Positions 47,339 to 56,126 are shown, counted from the stretch's first letter. The stretch: 64,000 bases of DNA from Brachybacterium sp042666875 (GCF_042666875.1 NZ_JBHTCX010000003.1:1-64000); one strand, 5' to 3'. Numbers and translations: made by a program. The notes: a model not told the origin generated them from the letters alone.

Positions 47339-48915
47339 GATGCGGCCTCCGCGAGGTCGGCTCCGCTCTGCTGCGCCTCCGAGAGCTCGCCCTCGGTCAC
47401 CCGCGCCGCGGCGACGGTCACGTCGACCCCGGCGCTCGTGAGCAGCCGGGCGAACTCGCGGATGTGGCCGTTCTCGACGAAGGGCGAGGTGAAGCTGAGC
47501 GTGAGCAGGCCGGCGTGGGACATGGCGCAGAACTGCGGCCGGACGGCCGAGACGTGGAACAGCATCCGTCGCACCTCCGACTCCGCCGGCTCGGGCAGGC
47601 TCACGCGCCCTAGGTTCGAGACGGCGACGGTGAGACCGCGATTGCTGCCCCAGTTCACCGCCCGCAGGATGGCGTCCTTGAGCGGCCGCGGCACGGCTCT
47701 CAGTGCGGGCGTGCGTTCGAACCGGATGAAGCCTCGCAGCTTCTCCTCCAGGGCCTCGGGAGTGGCCTGCGCGGCGAACTGGCCCTCCAGCTGCCGGCAG
47801 ATCGCGCCGAGATCGTCGGCCCCCTCGCCGTAGGTGTGCTCGACCCGGATGGTGGCGAAGAAGTTCCGCGCCGAGGTGGAGGGGAAGAACTGGCGCAGGT
47901 TCACCGGCACCGACGCCGCCAGGGTGCGGGCCCTGCCGAGACCGCCCGAGGCCCGGCGCACGGATTCGAAGAACACTGCCGTCAGGTACACCGTCAGCGA
48001 GACGTTCTCGGCGCGGGCGAGCTCGAGCACCTGTGTGGCGGGCATGGTCAGCTCGACCGCGCGGGTGCGGTTGTCCGGCGTCCGGGTGCCGCGGACCCGG
48101 TGGACCCGCTTCCGCGGTTCTCGTGCGCGGCCTCGCTCCCAGGCCGCGCGGGGTGCTCGCCGTGCCATGTCGGCGACGGTCAGCGCAGCCGGCGCCGCCG
48201 CCCGGCTGAAGGCGGACCGGGAGCCGGGCGCGCTGCCGGAACCGGCGTCGGACCGCGAGCTGGACGCGCTCCCGGTGCCGGAGACCGGGCTCTCGCCCCT
48301 GCTGCCGTAGTGGCGCCGGCGTCGGCGGAAGTAGTGCGCGAACGAGTCGGTGGTCAGCTCCTGCGCCGGCTCGGGAACGCCCCGGCCGACAGCGGCGGCG
48401 TCGGCCGGAGCCGGGCTTCCACCGCCCTCGGCGGGTTCACCTGCCACGGAGTCTCCCCCGGCCGCAGCTGCTTCGTCGGCGGAGCGCTCCTGAGCGCGGT
48501 GGCGCAGGCGGACGTACGCCGCGACCAGGTCGGAGAGGAACCACAGGGCGCCGGTGCCGTCGGAGAGCGCATGGAAGACCTCCAGGACGATGCGCCGGTG
48601 ATGGTGGACCACCCGGAACAGCAGGGTGCGCCGGTCGGCCTGGTATATGGGGGCGCAGGTGGGCTGGTCGTCCGTGGAGACCACCGGCCGCAGGTCGCTG
48701 TCCTGGAGGTAGTACCAGAACACGCCGCGCCGCAGCACCGCGTGGTACAGCCGGTAGCGGTCGTAGGTCAGATCCAGCGCGTCCTGCAGCAGCTGCGGGT
48801 CCACGTCGTGATCGAGTTCGGCGCTCATGCGGAACACCTTGGGATCGATCTCGCTGCGGGCGGCGAGGAAGATGTTCGAGGCGTTGTCCAGCCGCACCCA
48901 CGCCTTGCGGCTCAC
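47335..48915 (-). CDS. Condensation-fold acyltransferase (alcohol acetyltransferase-like)
   Basis: The 526-residue protein has the chloramphenicol-acetyltransferase/condensation fold: WVRLDNASNIFLAARSEIDPKVFRMSAEL, catalytic HALSDGTGA (HxxxDG, about residue 115), a low-complexity insert (about 140-260), then LTVYLTAVFFESVRRASGGLGRARTLAASVPVNLRQFFPSTSARNFFATI and a late FVENGHIREFARLL segment. It should transfer an acyl group from CoA (or a carrier) to an alcohol or sugar hydroxyl. The Ser/Arg/Ala-rich insert is unusually long. GTG start overlaps the hydrolase stop. Partners in the operon: YccF, an esterase and DUF6320. The substrate is unknown. Confidence 0.75.
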   Translation of the reverse strand: MSRKAWVRLDNASNIFLAARSEIDPKVFRMSAELDHDVDPQLLQDALDLTYDRYRLYHAVLRRGVFWYYLQDSDLRPVVSTDDQPTCAPIYQADRRTLLFRVVHHHRRIVLEVFHALSDGTGALWFLSDLVAAYVRLRHRAQERSADEAAAAGGDSVAGEPAEGGGSPAPADAAAVGRGVPEPAQELTTDSFAHYFRRRRRHYGSRGESPVSGTGSASSSRSDAGSGSAPGSRSAFSRAAAPAALTVADMARRAPRAAWERGRAREPRKRVHRVRGTRTPDNRTRAVELTMPATQVLELARAENVSLTVYLTAVFFESVRRASGGLGRARTLAASVPVNLRQFFPSTSARNFFATIRVEHTYGEGADDLGAICRQLEGQFAAQATPEALEEKLRGFIRFERTPALRAVPRPLKDAILRAVNWGSNRGLTVAVSNLGRVSLPEPAESEVRRMLFHVSAVRPQFCAMSHAGLLTLSFTSPFVENGHIREFARLLTSAGVDVTVAAARVTEGELSEAQQSGADLAEAAS

Positions 48916-49997
48916 CGCGGGTCCTCCGGGCCGACGGGGTCCGCCGCGGCAGGACCGTCCGCGGTCGCGCTCGCGTCGGTGGAACCGGTGGCGGGCGCGT
49001 CCCCGTCGGTGGAGCCGGTGGCGGGCGCGTCCCCGGCCGGCGCGTCCCCGTCGGCCGGATGCTCGCGCAGGAAGTCGTTGATCACCTCATAGGCCTCGCG
49101 CAGGGAACGGGAGAAGCGGGGCAGGGTGATGAAGCCGTGCAGGGCCCCGTCCACGCGGTGGAGGCGCACGGTGTTCCCGGCCTCCTGCAGGGCGCGCCCG
49201 TAGGCCTCGCCCTCGTCGCACAGCAGGTCCCGCTCGGCGGTGATCAGCAGTGTGGCCGGCTGGCCGCTGAGGTCCTCGGCCATCAGCGGCGAGACGAGCC
49301 GGTGGCGGCGCTGGTCGGGATCGGGGACGTAGAGCTCCATGTAGTCCTGGACCTCGGTGTTCGTCAGCCGGTAGTCCTCACCGTGACGGCGCACCGAGGC
49401 GAAGGGCGAGGTCTCGGGGTCGTGATCCCAGTGCGTCACCGGATACAGCAGGATCTGCCGTTTCGCGCCACGATGGCCCCTCTCTCGCAGCAGCAGCGAG
49501 ACGGCGGCGGCGAGGTTGCCGCCGGCGGAATCCCCCACCAGCACGATCCGGTCGGCGTCCTCCAGCCCGAGCCGGCCAGGGTCCTCCAGCAGCTGATGGG
49601 CCAGGCGGTAGCAGTCCTCCAGGCCCGCCGGGAACGGGTCCTCCGGGGCGAGCCGGTAGTCCACGGAGGCCACCACGCAGCCGGTGAGGTCCGCCATGGT
49701 GGCGCACGCCGGGGTGTAGCTCTCGATGTCCCCGGTGACCCAGCCGCCGCCGTGGAAGAACAGCAGCACGTCCTCGTGCAGCTTCTCCTTCGGCGGGAAG
49801 ACCCGAACCGGCACCTGATCGCCGCTGCCGCCGGTGTCAGCAGGGCTGCCCGAGAGCGTCTCCCAGGCGGTGCGGTACCGCGGCCCGGGCAGTGAGGCCA
49901 GCCGGCGCTGGATCCGTCGCACGCGCTGGTAGTCCTCGCGCATGTCGAGACGGGGCGCGGCGAACAGGCGCAGCACCGCCCGGAACAGAGGATTCAC
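48912..49997 (-). CDS. Alpha/beta hydrolase (hormone-sensitive-lipase family)
   Basis: The 361-residue protein has HGGGWVTGD (oxyanion hole), nucleophile Ser in VGDSAGGNLAAAVSLLL, Asp in ERDLLCDEGEAY and His in GALHGFITLPRF, so the triad is complete. It is an esterase or lipase acting probably on acyl esters, in keeping with the coupled acyltransferase. The last 40 residues are Ala/Asp/Gly/Thr repeats (ATGSTDGDAPATGSTD). GTG 49997 follows the yccF stop by 8 bases; Met at residue 16 is an alternative start. Confidence 0.82.
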   Translation of the reverse strand: MNPLFRAVLRLFAAPRLDMREDYQRVRRIQRRLASLPGPRYRTAWETLSGSPADTGGSGDQVPVRVFPPKEKLHEDVLLFFHGGGWVTGDIESYTPACATMADLTGCVVASVDYRLAPEDPFPAGLEDCYRLAHQLLEDPGRLGLEDADRIVLVGDSAGGNLAAAVSLLLRERGHRGAKRQILLYPVTHWDHDPETSPFASVRRHGEDYRLTNTEVQDYMELYVPDPDQRRHRLVSPLMAEDLSGQPATLLITAERDLLCDEGEAYGRALQEAGNTVRLHRVDGALHGFITLPRFSRSLREAYEVINDFLREHPADGDAPAGDAPATGSTDGDAPATGSTDASATADGPAAADPVGPEDPR

Positions 49998-50005
49998 GGC
50001 GGCGG

Positions 50006-50425
50006 TCAGCGAGTGGTGGGCAGCATGGCGGCCCGGGCCGACTCCGAGTCGACGATCTCCTTGCCGAAGGGGAAGCAGGTCACCGGGATCAGCTTGATGT
50101 TCGCCCACGCCAGGGGGATGCCGATGATGGTGATGGCCTGGGCGACGGCGGTCAGCACGTGGCCGATCGCCAGCCACCAGCCGGCGATGACGAACCAGAT
50201 CACGTTGCCGATCGCGCTCGCGGCGCCGCCGCGACGGGTGTCGATCACCTCACGTCCGAACGGCCAGATGACGAAGCCCGCGATGCGGAACGAGGCCAGG
50301 CCGAAGGGGATGGTGACGATGAAGATGCAGGCGAGGACCCCGGCCAGCACGTAGCCGAGGAAGAGGGACCAGCCGGCGGTCAGGAGCCAGATGAGGTTCA
50401 GGATCAGGGTGATGAGGGTGCGCAT
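50006..50425 (-). CDS. YccF-family inner-membrane protein
   Basis: The 139-residue protein contains two YccF repeats, each with paired membrane segments: NLIWLLTAGWSLFLGYVLAGVLACIFIVTIPFGLASFRIAGFVIWPFGREV and NVIWFVIAGWWLAIGHVLTAVAQAITIIGIPLAWANIKLIPVTCFPFGKEIV. The IPxGxxxxK/R...PFG(R/K)E signature is diagnostic. The function of YccF is unknown. It is the first gene of the hydrolase/acyltransferase/DUF6320 operon, though it may be only a positional neighbour. TAGGCT lies 6 bases before the ATG. Confidence 0.9.
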   Translation of the reverse strand: MRTLITLILNLIWLLTAGWSLFLGYVLAGVLACIFIVTIPFGLASFRIAGFVIWPFGREVIDTRRGGAASAIGNVIWFVIAGWWLAIGHVLTAVAQAITIIGIPLAWANIKLIPVTCFPFGKEIVDSESARAAMLPTTR

Positions 50426-50493
50426 GGCGTCAGCCTAGGCACCGGACCTCATCGCGACCAGGGGGATGACCTCACCGCCGCTACCCTGGTCGC
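50426..50493. promoter_or_regulatory. Divergent leaderless promoters of yccF and argS
   Basis: TAGGCT (50437-50432, minus) lies 6 bases before the yccF ATG at 50425; TACCCT (50482-50487, plus) lies 6 bases before the argS ATG at 50494. The two boxes are 44 bases apart. Confidence 0.6.
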
Positions 50494-52278
50494 ATGCCTG
50501 CTCCCGAGATCGCGCTGACCGAGCGTTTCCAGTCCGCCTTCGCTGCCGCCTTCGGGCCCGAGTACGCCGACGCGGACCCGATCATCCGTCCCTCCCAGTT
50601 CGCGGACTTCCAGTGCAACGCCGCGATGGGCCTGGCCAAGCGCCTGGGGAAGAAGCCGCGCGACATCGCGACCGAGATCCTTGCCGCCGTGGACCTCGAG
50701 GACATCGCCGAGACCCCGGAGATCGCCGGGCCAGGCTTCCTGAACATCCGCCTGCGCACGGAGTGGATCGGCGCGCAGGCCGCGGAGCTCGCCACCGACG
50801 ACCGGCTCGGCATCCCCTCTCCCGAGCAGCCGCAGACGGTCGTGGTCGACTACTCGGCGCCGAACGTCGCCAAGGAGATGCACGTCGGTCACCTGCGCAC
50901 CACGGTGGTCGGTGACAGCATCGCCCGCACGCTGGAGAAGCAGGGCCACACCGTCGTCCGCCAGAACCACATCGGTGACTGGGGCACCCCCTTCGGCATG
51001 CTCATCGAGCACCTGCTGGACGTCGGCGAGGACAGTGCCGAGGCCGGCCTGCTGACCACCGACCCCAACGCCTTCTACCAGGCGGCCCGCGCCAAGTTCG
51101 ACGCCGCCGAGGCGGAGACCTCGACCGGCGCCTCCGGGGCCGCTGCGGCCGACGGGGAGAACTTCGCCGCCCGTGCCCGCCGCCGGGTGGCCACCCTGCA
51201 GTCCGGTGACGAGGAGTCCCTGCGGATCTGGACGCACCTGGTCGAGCTGTCCAAGCAGTACTTCCATCGCATCTACGACATGCTCGACGTGACCCTGAGC
51301 GACGAGCACCTCGCCGGGGAGTCCACGTACAACCCGCAGCTCGAGACCGTCTGCCAGGACCTCGAGAACGACGGGATCGCCCGGATCTCCGACGGCGCGC
51401 TGTGCGTGTTCCCCGCCGGCTTCACCGGCCGCGACGAGCAGCCGCTGCCGCTGATCATCCGCAAGTCCGACGGCGGCTACGGCTACGCCACCACGGATCT
51501 CGCCGCGGTCCGCCACCGCGTGCGCGACCTGGGTGCGGACCGTATCGCCTACGTCGTCGGCTCCGCCCAGGAACTGCACTTCCAGATGGTCTTCACCGCC
51601 GCGCGCGAGGCCGGCTGGCTGCCCGAGAGCGTCGAGGCGACTCACGTCAAGATCGGCTCCGTGCTCGGCAGCGACGGGAAGATCCTGCGCACCCGCTCCG
51701 GCTCCTCGCTGCGCCTGATGGCACTGCTCGAGGAGGCCGTGGCCACCGCCCGCACCGTCATCGACGAGCTGCGCCCGGACCTCCCCGAGGACGAGCGGGG
51801 CCGGATCGCCCATGACATCGGCATCGGCGGGGTCAAGTACGCGGACCTCTCGACGGCGCACGATTCGGACTACACCTTCGACCTCGACCGCATGCTCGCC
51901 CTGACCGGCAACACGGCGCCGTACCTGCAGTACGCGGTGGCGCGGATCCGCTCGATCAGCCGCAAGGCCGAGGCCCAGGGCGTGACCGGCGGCGCGAAGC
52001 CGCACGTCGAGAACGACGCCGAGCGGGCCCTGGCCCTGCAGCTGCTGGACTTCGGGCAGACCCTGGCCCAGGTCGGCGCGGAGTACGAGCCGCACCGGCT
52101 GTGCGGGTACCTCTTCTCCCTCGCCCAGGCGTTCACGTCCTTCTACGACGCCTCGCCCATCCTCCCGGAGCCCGACGACGAGATCCGTGCCGGCCGGCTC
52201 GCGCTCGCGCAGCTGACCGAGCGCGTCCTCGTCGAGGGCCTCGAAGCGCTCGGAGTCAACGCGCCCCAGCAGATGTGA
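50494..52278 (+). CDS. argS: Arginyl-tRNA synthetase
   Basis: The 594-residue class I synthetase attaches arginine to tRNA-Arg. It has the Add1 N-terminal domain, DYSAPNVAKEMHVGHLRTTVVGDSIARTLE with HVGH (HIGH motif), VVRQNHIGDWGTPFGMLIEHLL, and HVKIGSVLGSDGKILRTRSG in place of KMSKS, as in many ArgRS. The anticodon-binding DALR domain follows (LALTGNTAPYLQYAVARIRSI) and ends EALGVNAPQQM. Length and motifs are normal. The start is fixed by the TACCCT box and the family N-terminus. Confidence 0.97.
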   Translation: MPAPEIALTERFQSAFAAAFGPEYADADPIIRPSQFADFQCNAAMGLAKRLGKKPRDIATEILAAVDLEDIAETPEIAGPGFLNIRLRTEWIGAQAAELATDDRLGIPSPEQPQTVVVDYSAPNVAKEMHVGHLRTTVVGDSIARTLEKQGHTVVRQNHIGDWGTPFGMLIEHLLDVGEDSAEAGLLTTDPNAFYQAARAKFDAAEAETSTGASGAAAADGENFAARARRRVATLQSGDEESLRIWTHLVELSKQYFHRIYDMLDVTLSDEHLAGESTYNPQLETVCQDLENDGIARISDGALCVFPAGFTGRDEQPLPLIIRKSDGGYGYATTDLAAVRHRVRDLGADRIAYVVGSAQELHFQMVFTAAREAGWLPESVEATHVKIGSVLGSDGKILRTRSGSSLRLMALLEEAVATARTVIDELRPDLPEDERGRIAHDIGIGGVKYADLSTAHDSDYTFDLDRMLALTGNTAPYLQYAVARIRSISRKAEAQGVTGGAKPHVENDAERALALQLLDFGQTLAQVGAEYEPHRLCGYLFSLAQAFTSFYDASPILPEPDDEIRAGRLALAQLTERVLVEGLEALGVNAPQQM

Positions 52279-52558
52279 ACCGCGGCGCACCTCCCGCTCC
52301 CGAGCGCAGCGGGGCGGGGCTCGGCGCTTCGGTGACCGCGGCATCCACGGAGCGAGAAAACCGCGTCCACGAGCACATACTTTCCGGACACCCGACAGCA
52401 ATTCCATCCGGTTCCGGTGCAGGTCGGGGCGGGTCCCCCGCCCGAAAACGACGTCCCGGTCGACCTGTGCCCCGAATGCGTCAGGACGTTACCTAAACGT
52501 GCCCCTACCGTTCGTCATATTCCTGGTCCGGAGCCTCCCGGGTTTCTAACCTGGAACA
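52279..52558. other. Intergenic region with lysoplasmalogenase promoter
   Basis: A GGGGCGGG/CCCCGCCC hairpin (52426-52443) follows argS at a distance and may terminate it. TAACCT (52547-52552) lies 6 bases before GTG 52559, a leaderless-type promoter. I see no gene in the 280 bases. Confidence 0.5.
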
Positions 52559-53266
52559 GTGCCGCCGATCCGAACCGCCCACCTCGTGCTGTGGGTGGCG
52601 TATGCCCTGACCGCGGGGGTGCACCTCCTCGCCCTGCTCGCGGACTCCGAGCTCCTGCGACGCAGCACGCAGTCGATACTCGCGCCGCTGCTGATCGCAG
52701 TGCTGCTGACAGCGATCCCGCATCGCACGCGCAGCACCACGATGATGGTGATCGGGCTGGTGTTCGCCTGGGTGGGCGACAGCCTCAGCCAGCTGGCGCC
52801 GCAGGCGGTCCAGCAGATCTCGGTGGGCTGCTTCCTGCTGGCCCTGGTCTGCTACGCCGTGGCGCTGGCCCCGATGTGGAATCGCACCAAGGACACCCTG
52901 CGCATCGCCCTGGCGATCCCCTACGGCGGCGTCATGATCGGGTTGTTCGTCGCGTGCGCGGATGGCGCCGGCCCCATGCTGCCCGTGGTGGCCGTCTACG
53001 GGCTGGCCCTGGTGACGATGGCTTTCCTGTCCGCCGGTGGCAACGGGCTGACCTGGACCGGAGGCACGTTGTTCATGCTCTCCAGCTCGCTGCTGGCGAT
53101 GGACTGGTTCCTGCCGGGCGCGGCGATCGCCTACAGCGCGGTGTGGGTGATGGCGACCTACATGGTCGGCCACGCCCTGCTGATCGCGGGCATCATCCAG
53201 GCGGTGCCGACGCGCCGCTGGAGCCCCCGCCAGGCGGGTGCGGCTCTCGTCATCGTCGAGAGCTGA
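52559..53266 (+). CDS. Lysoplasmalogenase-family (YhhN) membrane protein
   Basis: The 235-residue protein has about eight membrane helices (TAHLVLWVAYALTAGVHLLALLADSELLRRSTQSILAPLLIAVLLTAIP...). The family signatures include GLVFAWVGDSLSQL (central Asp in a helix) and a late YMVGHALLIAGIIQ. YhhN/TMEM86 proteins hydrolyse the vinyl-ether bond of lysoplasmalogens; whether this bacterium makes plasmalogens is unknown, so the activity is inferred. GTG 52559 sits 6 bases after TAACCT. It is convergent with the alpha/beta hydrolase-fold gene. Confidence 0.85.
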   Translation: MPPIRTAHLVLWVAYALTAGVHLLALLADSELLRRSTQSILAPLLIAVLLTAIPHRTRSTTMMVIGLVFAWVGDSLSQLAPQAVQQISVGCFLLALVCYAVALAPMWNRTKDTLRIALAIPYGGVMIGLFVACADGAGPMLPVVAVYGLALVTMAFLSAGGNGLTWTGGTLFMLSSSLLAMDWFLPGAAIAYSAVWVMATYMVGHALLIAGIIQAVPTRRWSPRQAGAALVIVES

Positions 53267-53313
53267 CCAGCCCCGAGGGGCCGAGCTCGTCAAGGTGCAC
53301 GAGCGCCTCGAGC

Positions 53314-53372
53314 GGCCGGCCGGCGCTTGGGCCGGCCGGCGTCGGCGCACGGTCGGCGCTTGGGCCGGCCGG
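53314..53372. terminator. Tandem GGCCGGCC hairpins between convergent genes
   Basis: CGGCGCTTGGGCCGGCCGGC occurs twice (53321-53340 and 53353-53372). Each copy of GGCCGGC pairs with the next around a GCTTGG loop (for example 53314-53324 with 53331-53340). The block probably terminates both converging genes. Confidence 0.55.
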
Positions 53373-53416
53373 CACCGGCGGACGGCCGGATGCTTGCCCA
53401 GAACCGGAGCGCGGGC

Positions 53417-54316
53417 TCAGGCGGAGCCGAGCGCCCTGCCGATGAGGTCGGACTGCTCACGGTGAAGACGTTCGATGTCCTCACCCCGGCGCGGGATCAG
53501 CTGCAGCCCCAGGCGACCGCTGATCTCGCGGTAGGACAGGTCCAGCCCGTTCTCCTCCAGCTGCAGCCGGGCCACGCGCACGTCGGAGAGGAACAGGTCG
53601 CGCATGCCCACGCTGAGGTGGACCGGCGGGAGACCCTCCAGGCTCGCGTTGATCGGTGAGAGATCCGGGTCATCCAGCCGGGTGCGGCCGGCATAGCGTC
53701 GCGCGGCATCGCGCAGCAGGCGACGCTCATGGACGGGGTCGACCTGGTCGGTCTCGGTGATGCCGGCGTTGGTCAGCTCGAGGTCCAGCCACGGGGACAT
53801 CGCCACGAGCGCGGCCGGTGCCGGGATCTCGCTGCGCTCGCGCAGACGCCGGGCGATCGCGAAGGCCAGTCCCCCGCCGGCGTGCTGACCGGCCAGCACC
53901 CACGGCTGCCCGGCGAGCCGACCGTCGGCGACCAGAGCGGTGAGCACAGCCTCGGCGTCATCGAGGGCGACCGGGTGCTGGTGGTCCGGGGCGTTGCGGT
54001 AGTCGACCATCAGCCCGGCGCAGCCGTGGTCGTCGACCTGGCGGGAGAGCCACGCCCAGTCGCTGACGAAGGGACCGGAGACGTAGCCGCCGCCGTGGAG
54101 GAAGACGATGATGCCCTTGTCGGCGCGATGCCCGTCGAGCCACACGGTGCGCGTGCGCCCGATCATCTCGTTCTCGACGGCGTGGGCCTTCTGCACCGGG
54201 GCCGGGGGCTGGGGGCGGCGGGCCTCCCGCAGCGCCTGATGGGACACCGTCGACGGGATCGGGATGCGACGCACCGCGCGGACTCCTGTCACCACTGCAT
54301 CTCGGACGCGACCCAT
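53417..54316 (-). CDS. Alpha/beta-hydrolase-fold protein lacking the catalytic Ser and His
   Basis: The 299-residue protein follows the hormone-sensitive-lipase pattern (IIVFLHGGGYVSGPFV oxyanion region, MVDYRNAPDHQHPVALDDAEAVLTAL, LPPVHLSVGMRDLFLSDVR). Where the family has GDSAGGNLA it reads AGQHAGGGLAFAIARRL, so the nucleophile Ser is replaced by His, and near the end the usual GxxHxF is ISGRLGLQL without the catalytic His. It is therefore likely a non-hydrolytic relative or a changed enzyme. AGGAGG lies 5 bases upstream of ATG 54316, and TAGGCT at 54371-54366. Confidence 0.75.
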   Translation of the reverse strand: MGRVRDAVVTGVRAVRRIPIPSTVSHQALREARRPQPPAPVQKAHAVENEMIGRTRTVWLDGHRADKGIIVFLHGGGYVSGPFVSDWAWLSRQVDDHGCAGLMVDYRNAPDHQHPVALDDAEAVLTALVADGRLAGQPWVLAGQHAGGGLAFAIARRLRERSEIPAPAALVAMSPWLDLELTNAGITETDQVDPVHERRLLRDAARRYAGRTRLDDPDLSPINASLEGLPPVHLSVGMRDLFLSDVRVARLQLEENGLDLSYREISGRLGLQLIPRRGEDIERLHREQSDLIGRALGSA

Positions 54317-54428
54317 GACTGCCTCCTACCTGCGACCCGGAGGTCGCCTCGCTGCGGATGGTGCCAGCCTAACGAACGGGCCGCAGCCCCGCTCCCGCCC
54401 CCGGTGCGGGTGCCGGCCGGCAGCCGGG

Positions 54429-54440
54429 TAACCTGCCGTC
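54429..54440 (+). promoter_or_regulatory. Leaderless-type -10 box (TAACCT) for mtnN
   Basis: TAACCT (54429-54434) lies 6 bases before ATG 54441. Confidence 0.5.
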
Positions 54441-55172
54441 ATGACGACCTCCTGTGATCCGACCGGGCCGCTGCTGGTGCTCACGGCCATGCCGGAGGAG
54501 GCGAGCCCCGTCACGGCCCGCCTCGCCGGGCCCCGCGAGCTGCCGACACCGTTCACCGGGGGCGTCGCTGCGGTGCGCGGCACGCTGGAGGGTCTGGACA
54601 CCGTGGTGGTGACCACGGGCATCGGCGTCGCGGCCGCGACCGCCGCCGCGACCTGGGGGATCCTCTCCCACCGACCTCGGGCCGTGGTCGCCGCGGGGTC
54701 CTGCGGCGGGCTCGCGGCCGACGTCGAGGTCGGCACGCTGATCGTGGGCGAGTCCTTCACGTACTCGATCGCCGACGCCACCGCGTTCGGCTACGCCCCG
54801 GGGCAGCTGCCCGGTGGGCCCGAGCGCTTCCTCGCCGAGCCCGGCTGGGTCGACGCGGCAGAGCAGGCGGCCCGGAAGGATCCGGGCGACCCGGGCGTCC
54901 GTCGCGGGCTGATGCTGACCGGGGACGCCTTCGTCACCGCTCCCCTGGCGGAGCCCATGCGCCAGCGGTTCCCCGCGGCGCTGAGCGCCGACATGGAGAC
55001 CACCGCGAGCGCCCGCACCGCGTCCCAGCTGGGGGTGCCGTTCGTCGCCCTGCGGGCCGTCTCGGACCTGTGCGGCCCAGCCGCGGGCCAGCAGTTCCAT
55101 CTCGAGATCGACCTGGTCGCGGAGATCTCCGCCCGGGCCGTGGCGGAGCTGGCGCGCGACCTCGCCGAGTGA
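54441..55172 (+). CDS. mtnN: 5'-methylthioadenosine/S-adenosylhomocysteine nucleosidase-like protein
   Basis: The 243-residue phosphorylase/nucleosidase-fold protein has LLVLTAMPEEASPV, a glycine-rich VVAAGSCGGLAADVEVGTLIVGE, GLMLTGDAFV and ALSADMETTASARTASQLGVPFVALRAVSDLCG, with the ribose-binding Met-Glu of the (D/E)ME motif and the purine-binding Asp of SD. Such enzymes cleave MTA and SAH to adenine and a thioribose, recycling SAM by-products in the cytosol. The Asn of the usual GxAGGL is replaced by Cys (GSCGGL), so specificity may differ. The leaderless promoter lies directly upstream. Convergent with the 2-hydroxyacid dehydrogenase gene (12 bases). Confidence 0.82.
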   Translation: MTTSCDPTGPLLVLTAMPEEASPVTARLAGPRELPTPFTGGVAAVRGTLEGLDTVVVTTGIGVAAATAAATWGILSHRPRAVVAAGSCGGLAADVEVGTLIVGESFTYSIADATAFGYAPGQLPGGPERFLAEPGWVDAAEQAARKDPGDPGVRRGLMLTGDAFVTAPLAEPMRQRFPAALSADMETTASARTASQLGVPFVALRAVSDLCGPAAGQQFHLEIDLVAEISARAVAELARDLAE

Positions 55173-55184
55173 GCGCCGGCGCGC

Positions 55185-56126
55185 TCAGCGCGAGGCGACG
55201 TGCTGGATCTCGGTGCCTTCCACGAGGGCGCGCACGTTGTCGCGGATCCGCTCGTCCGCTCCCACCGGGCGGCCGCCCGCTCCGTGCGGGGTGATCAGCA
55301 GCCGCGGGGCGTCCCACAGCGGGTCATCGGCCGGCAGCGGCTCCGGGTCGGTCACGTCGAGACCGGCACTGCCCAGGGTTCCGGCCTCCAGCGCCTCGCG
55401 CAGCGCGGCCTGGTCGACCGTGGTGCCGCGACCGACGTTGATCAGCACGGCGTGGTCGGGCAGGGCCGCGAGGACCTCGCGGCCGATGGCGCCGGCGGTC
55501 TGCTCGGTGGACGGGAGGATGTCGATGAGCACGTCGACCTCCGGGAGCGCGTCCAGCACGTCCTCGTCGGCGATGACCTCGAAACCGGCCCGGGTTCCCG
55601 CGCTGCGGGCGGCGCCGCGCACCTCGGCGCCCAGCGCCGCGAGGGTCGGGGCGAGGTTCTGACCGATCTGGCCGAAGCCCCAGATCAGCACGCGCGCACC
55701 GATCAGGGAGGTGATGCGCCCTTCGGGGTGCAGCGGCTGCAGCCCGCCCAGCTCCCGGGACCACTCGTGGCGGGCCTGGGCCTCGGCGGCCTCGGGCAGA
55801 CGGCGCAGCAGGCTCAGCAGCAGCGCGAGGGCGTGCTCGCTGACCGTCAGCGAGTGCAGGCCTGCTCCGGAGGCGATGACGACGTCCTCCGGGAAGCCCG
55901 CGGCGAGGATCCCGTCCACCCCCGCGGAGAGGGACTGGACCAGCTTCAGCTGCCCGAGGTTCTCCGCGGCGGAGCTCAGGTTCCTGCGGGAGGAGCCCCA
56001 GACCACGAGCACGTCGGCATCGTGGTGCTCGGCGGGGATCTCGGCGCGGGCGTCGATGACGGCGGACTCCCAGCCCTCCGGCAAGGTGGGGTCCAGCGGG
56101 ATGGTGTCTGGCAGCAGGATCTTCAT
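55185..56126 (-). CDS. D-2-hydroxyacid dehydrogenase (NAD-dependent, phosphoglycerate-dehydrogenase-like)
   Basis: The 313-residue protein has the NAD-binding motif VLIWGFGQIGQNLAPTLAALGAEVRGAAR (about 145-175), the catalytic Arg region NVGRGTTVDQAALREALE, an Asp-Pro-Glu segment LDVTDPEPLPADDPLWDAPRLLITPHGAG with the catalytic Glu and His, and a substrate-binding N-terminal half (SLSAGVDGI). It reduces or oxidises a 2-keto/2-hydroxyacid; the substrate is unknown. Start ATG 56126 lies 6 bases after TAGCCT. Convergent with mtnN and divergent from the membrane hydrolase gene. Confidence 0.87.
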   Translation of the reverse strand: MKILLPDTIPLDPTLPEGWESAVIDARAEIPAEHHDADVLVVWGSSRRNLSSAAENLGQLKLVQSLSAGVDGILAAGFPEDVVIASGAGLHSLTVSEHALALLLSLLRRLPEAAEAQARHEWSRELGGLQPLHPEGRITSLIGARVLIWGFGQIGQNLAPTLAALGAEVRGAARSAGTRAGFEVIADEDVLDALPEVDVLIDILPSTEQTAGAIGREVLAALPDHAVLINVGRGTTVDQAALREALEAGTLGSAGLDVTDPEPLPADDPLWDAPRLLITPHGAGGRPVGADERIRDNVRALVEGTEIQHVASR

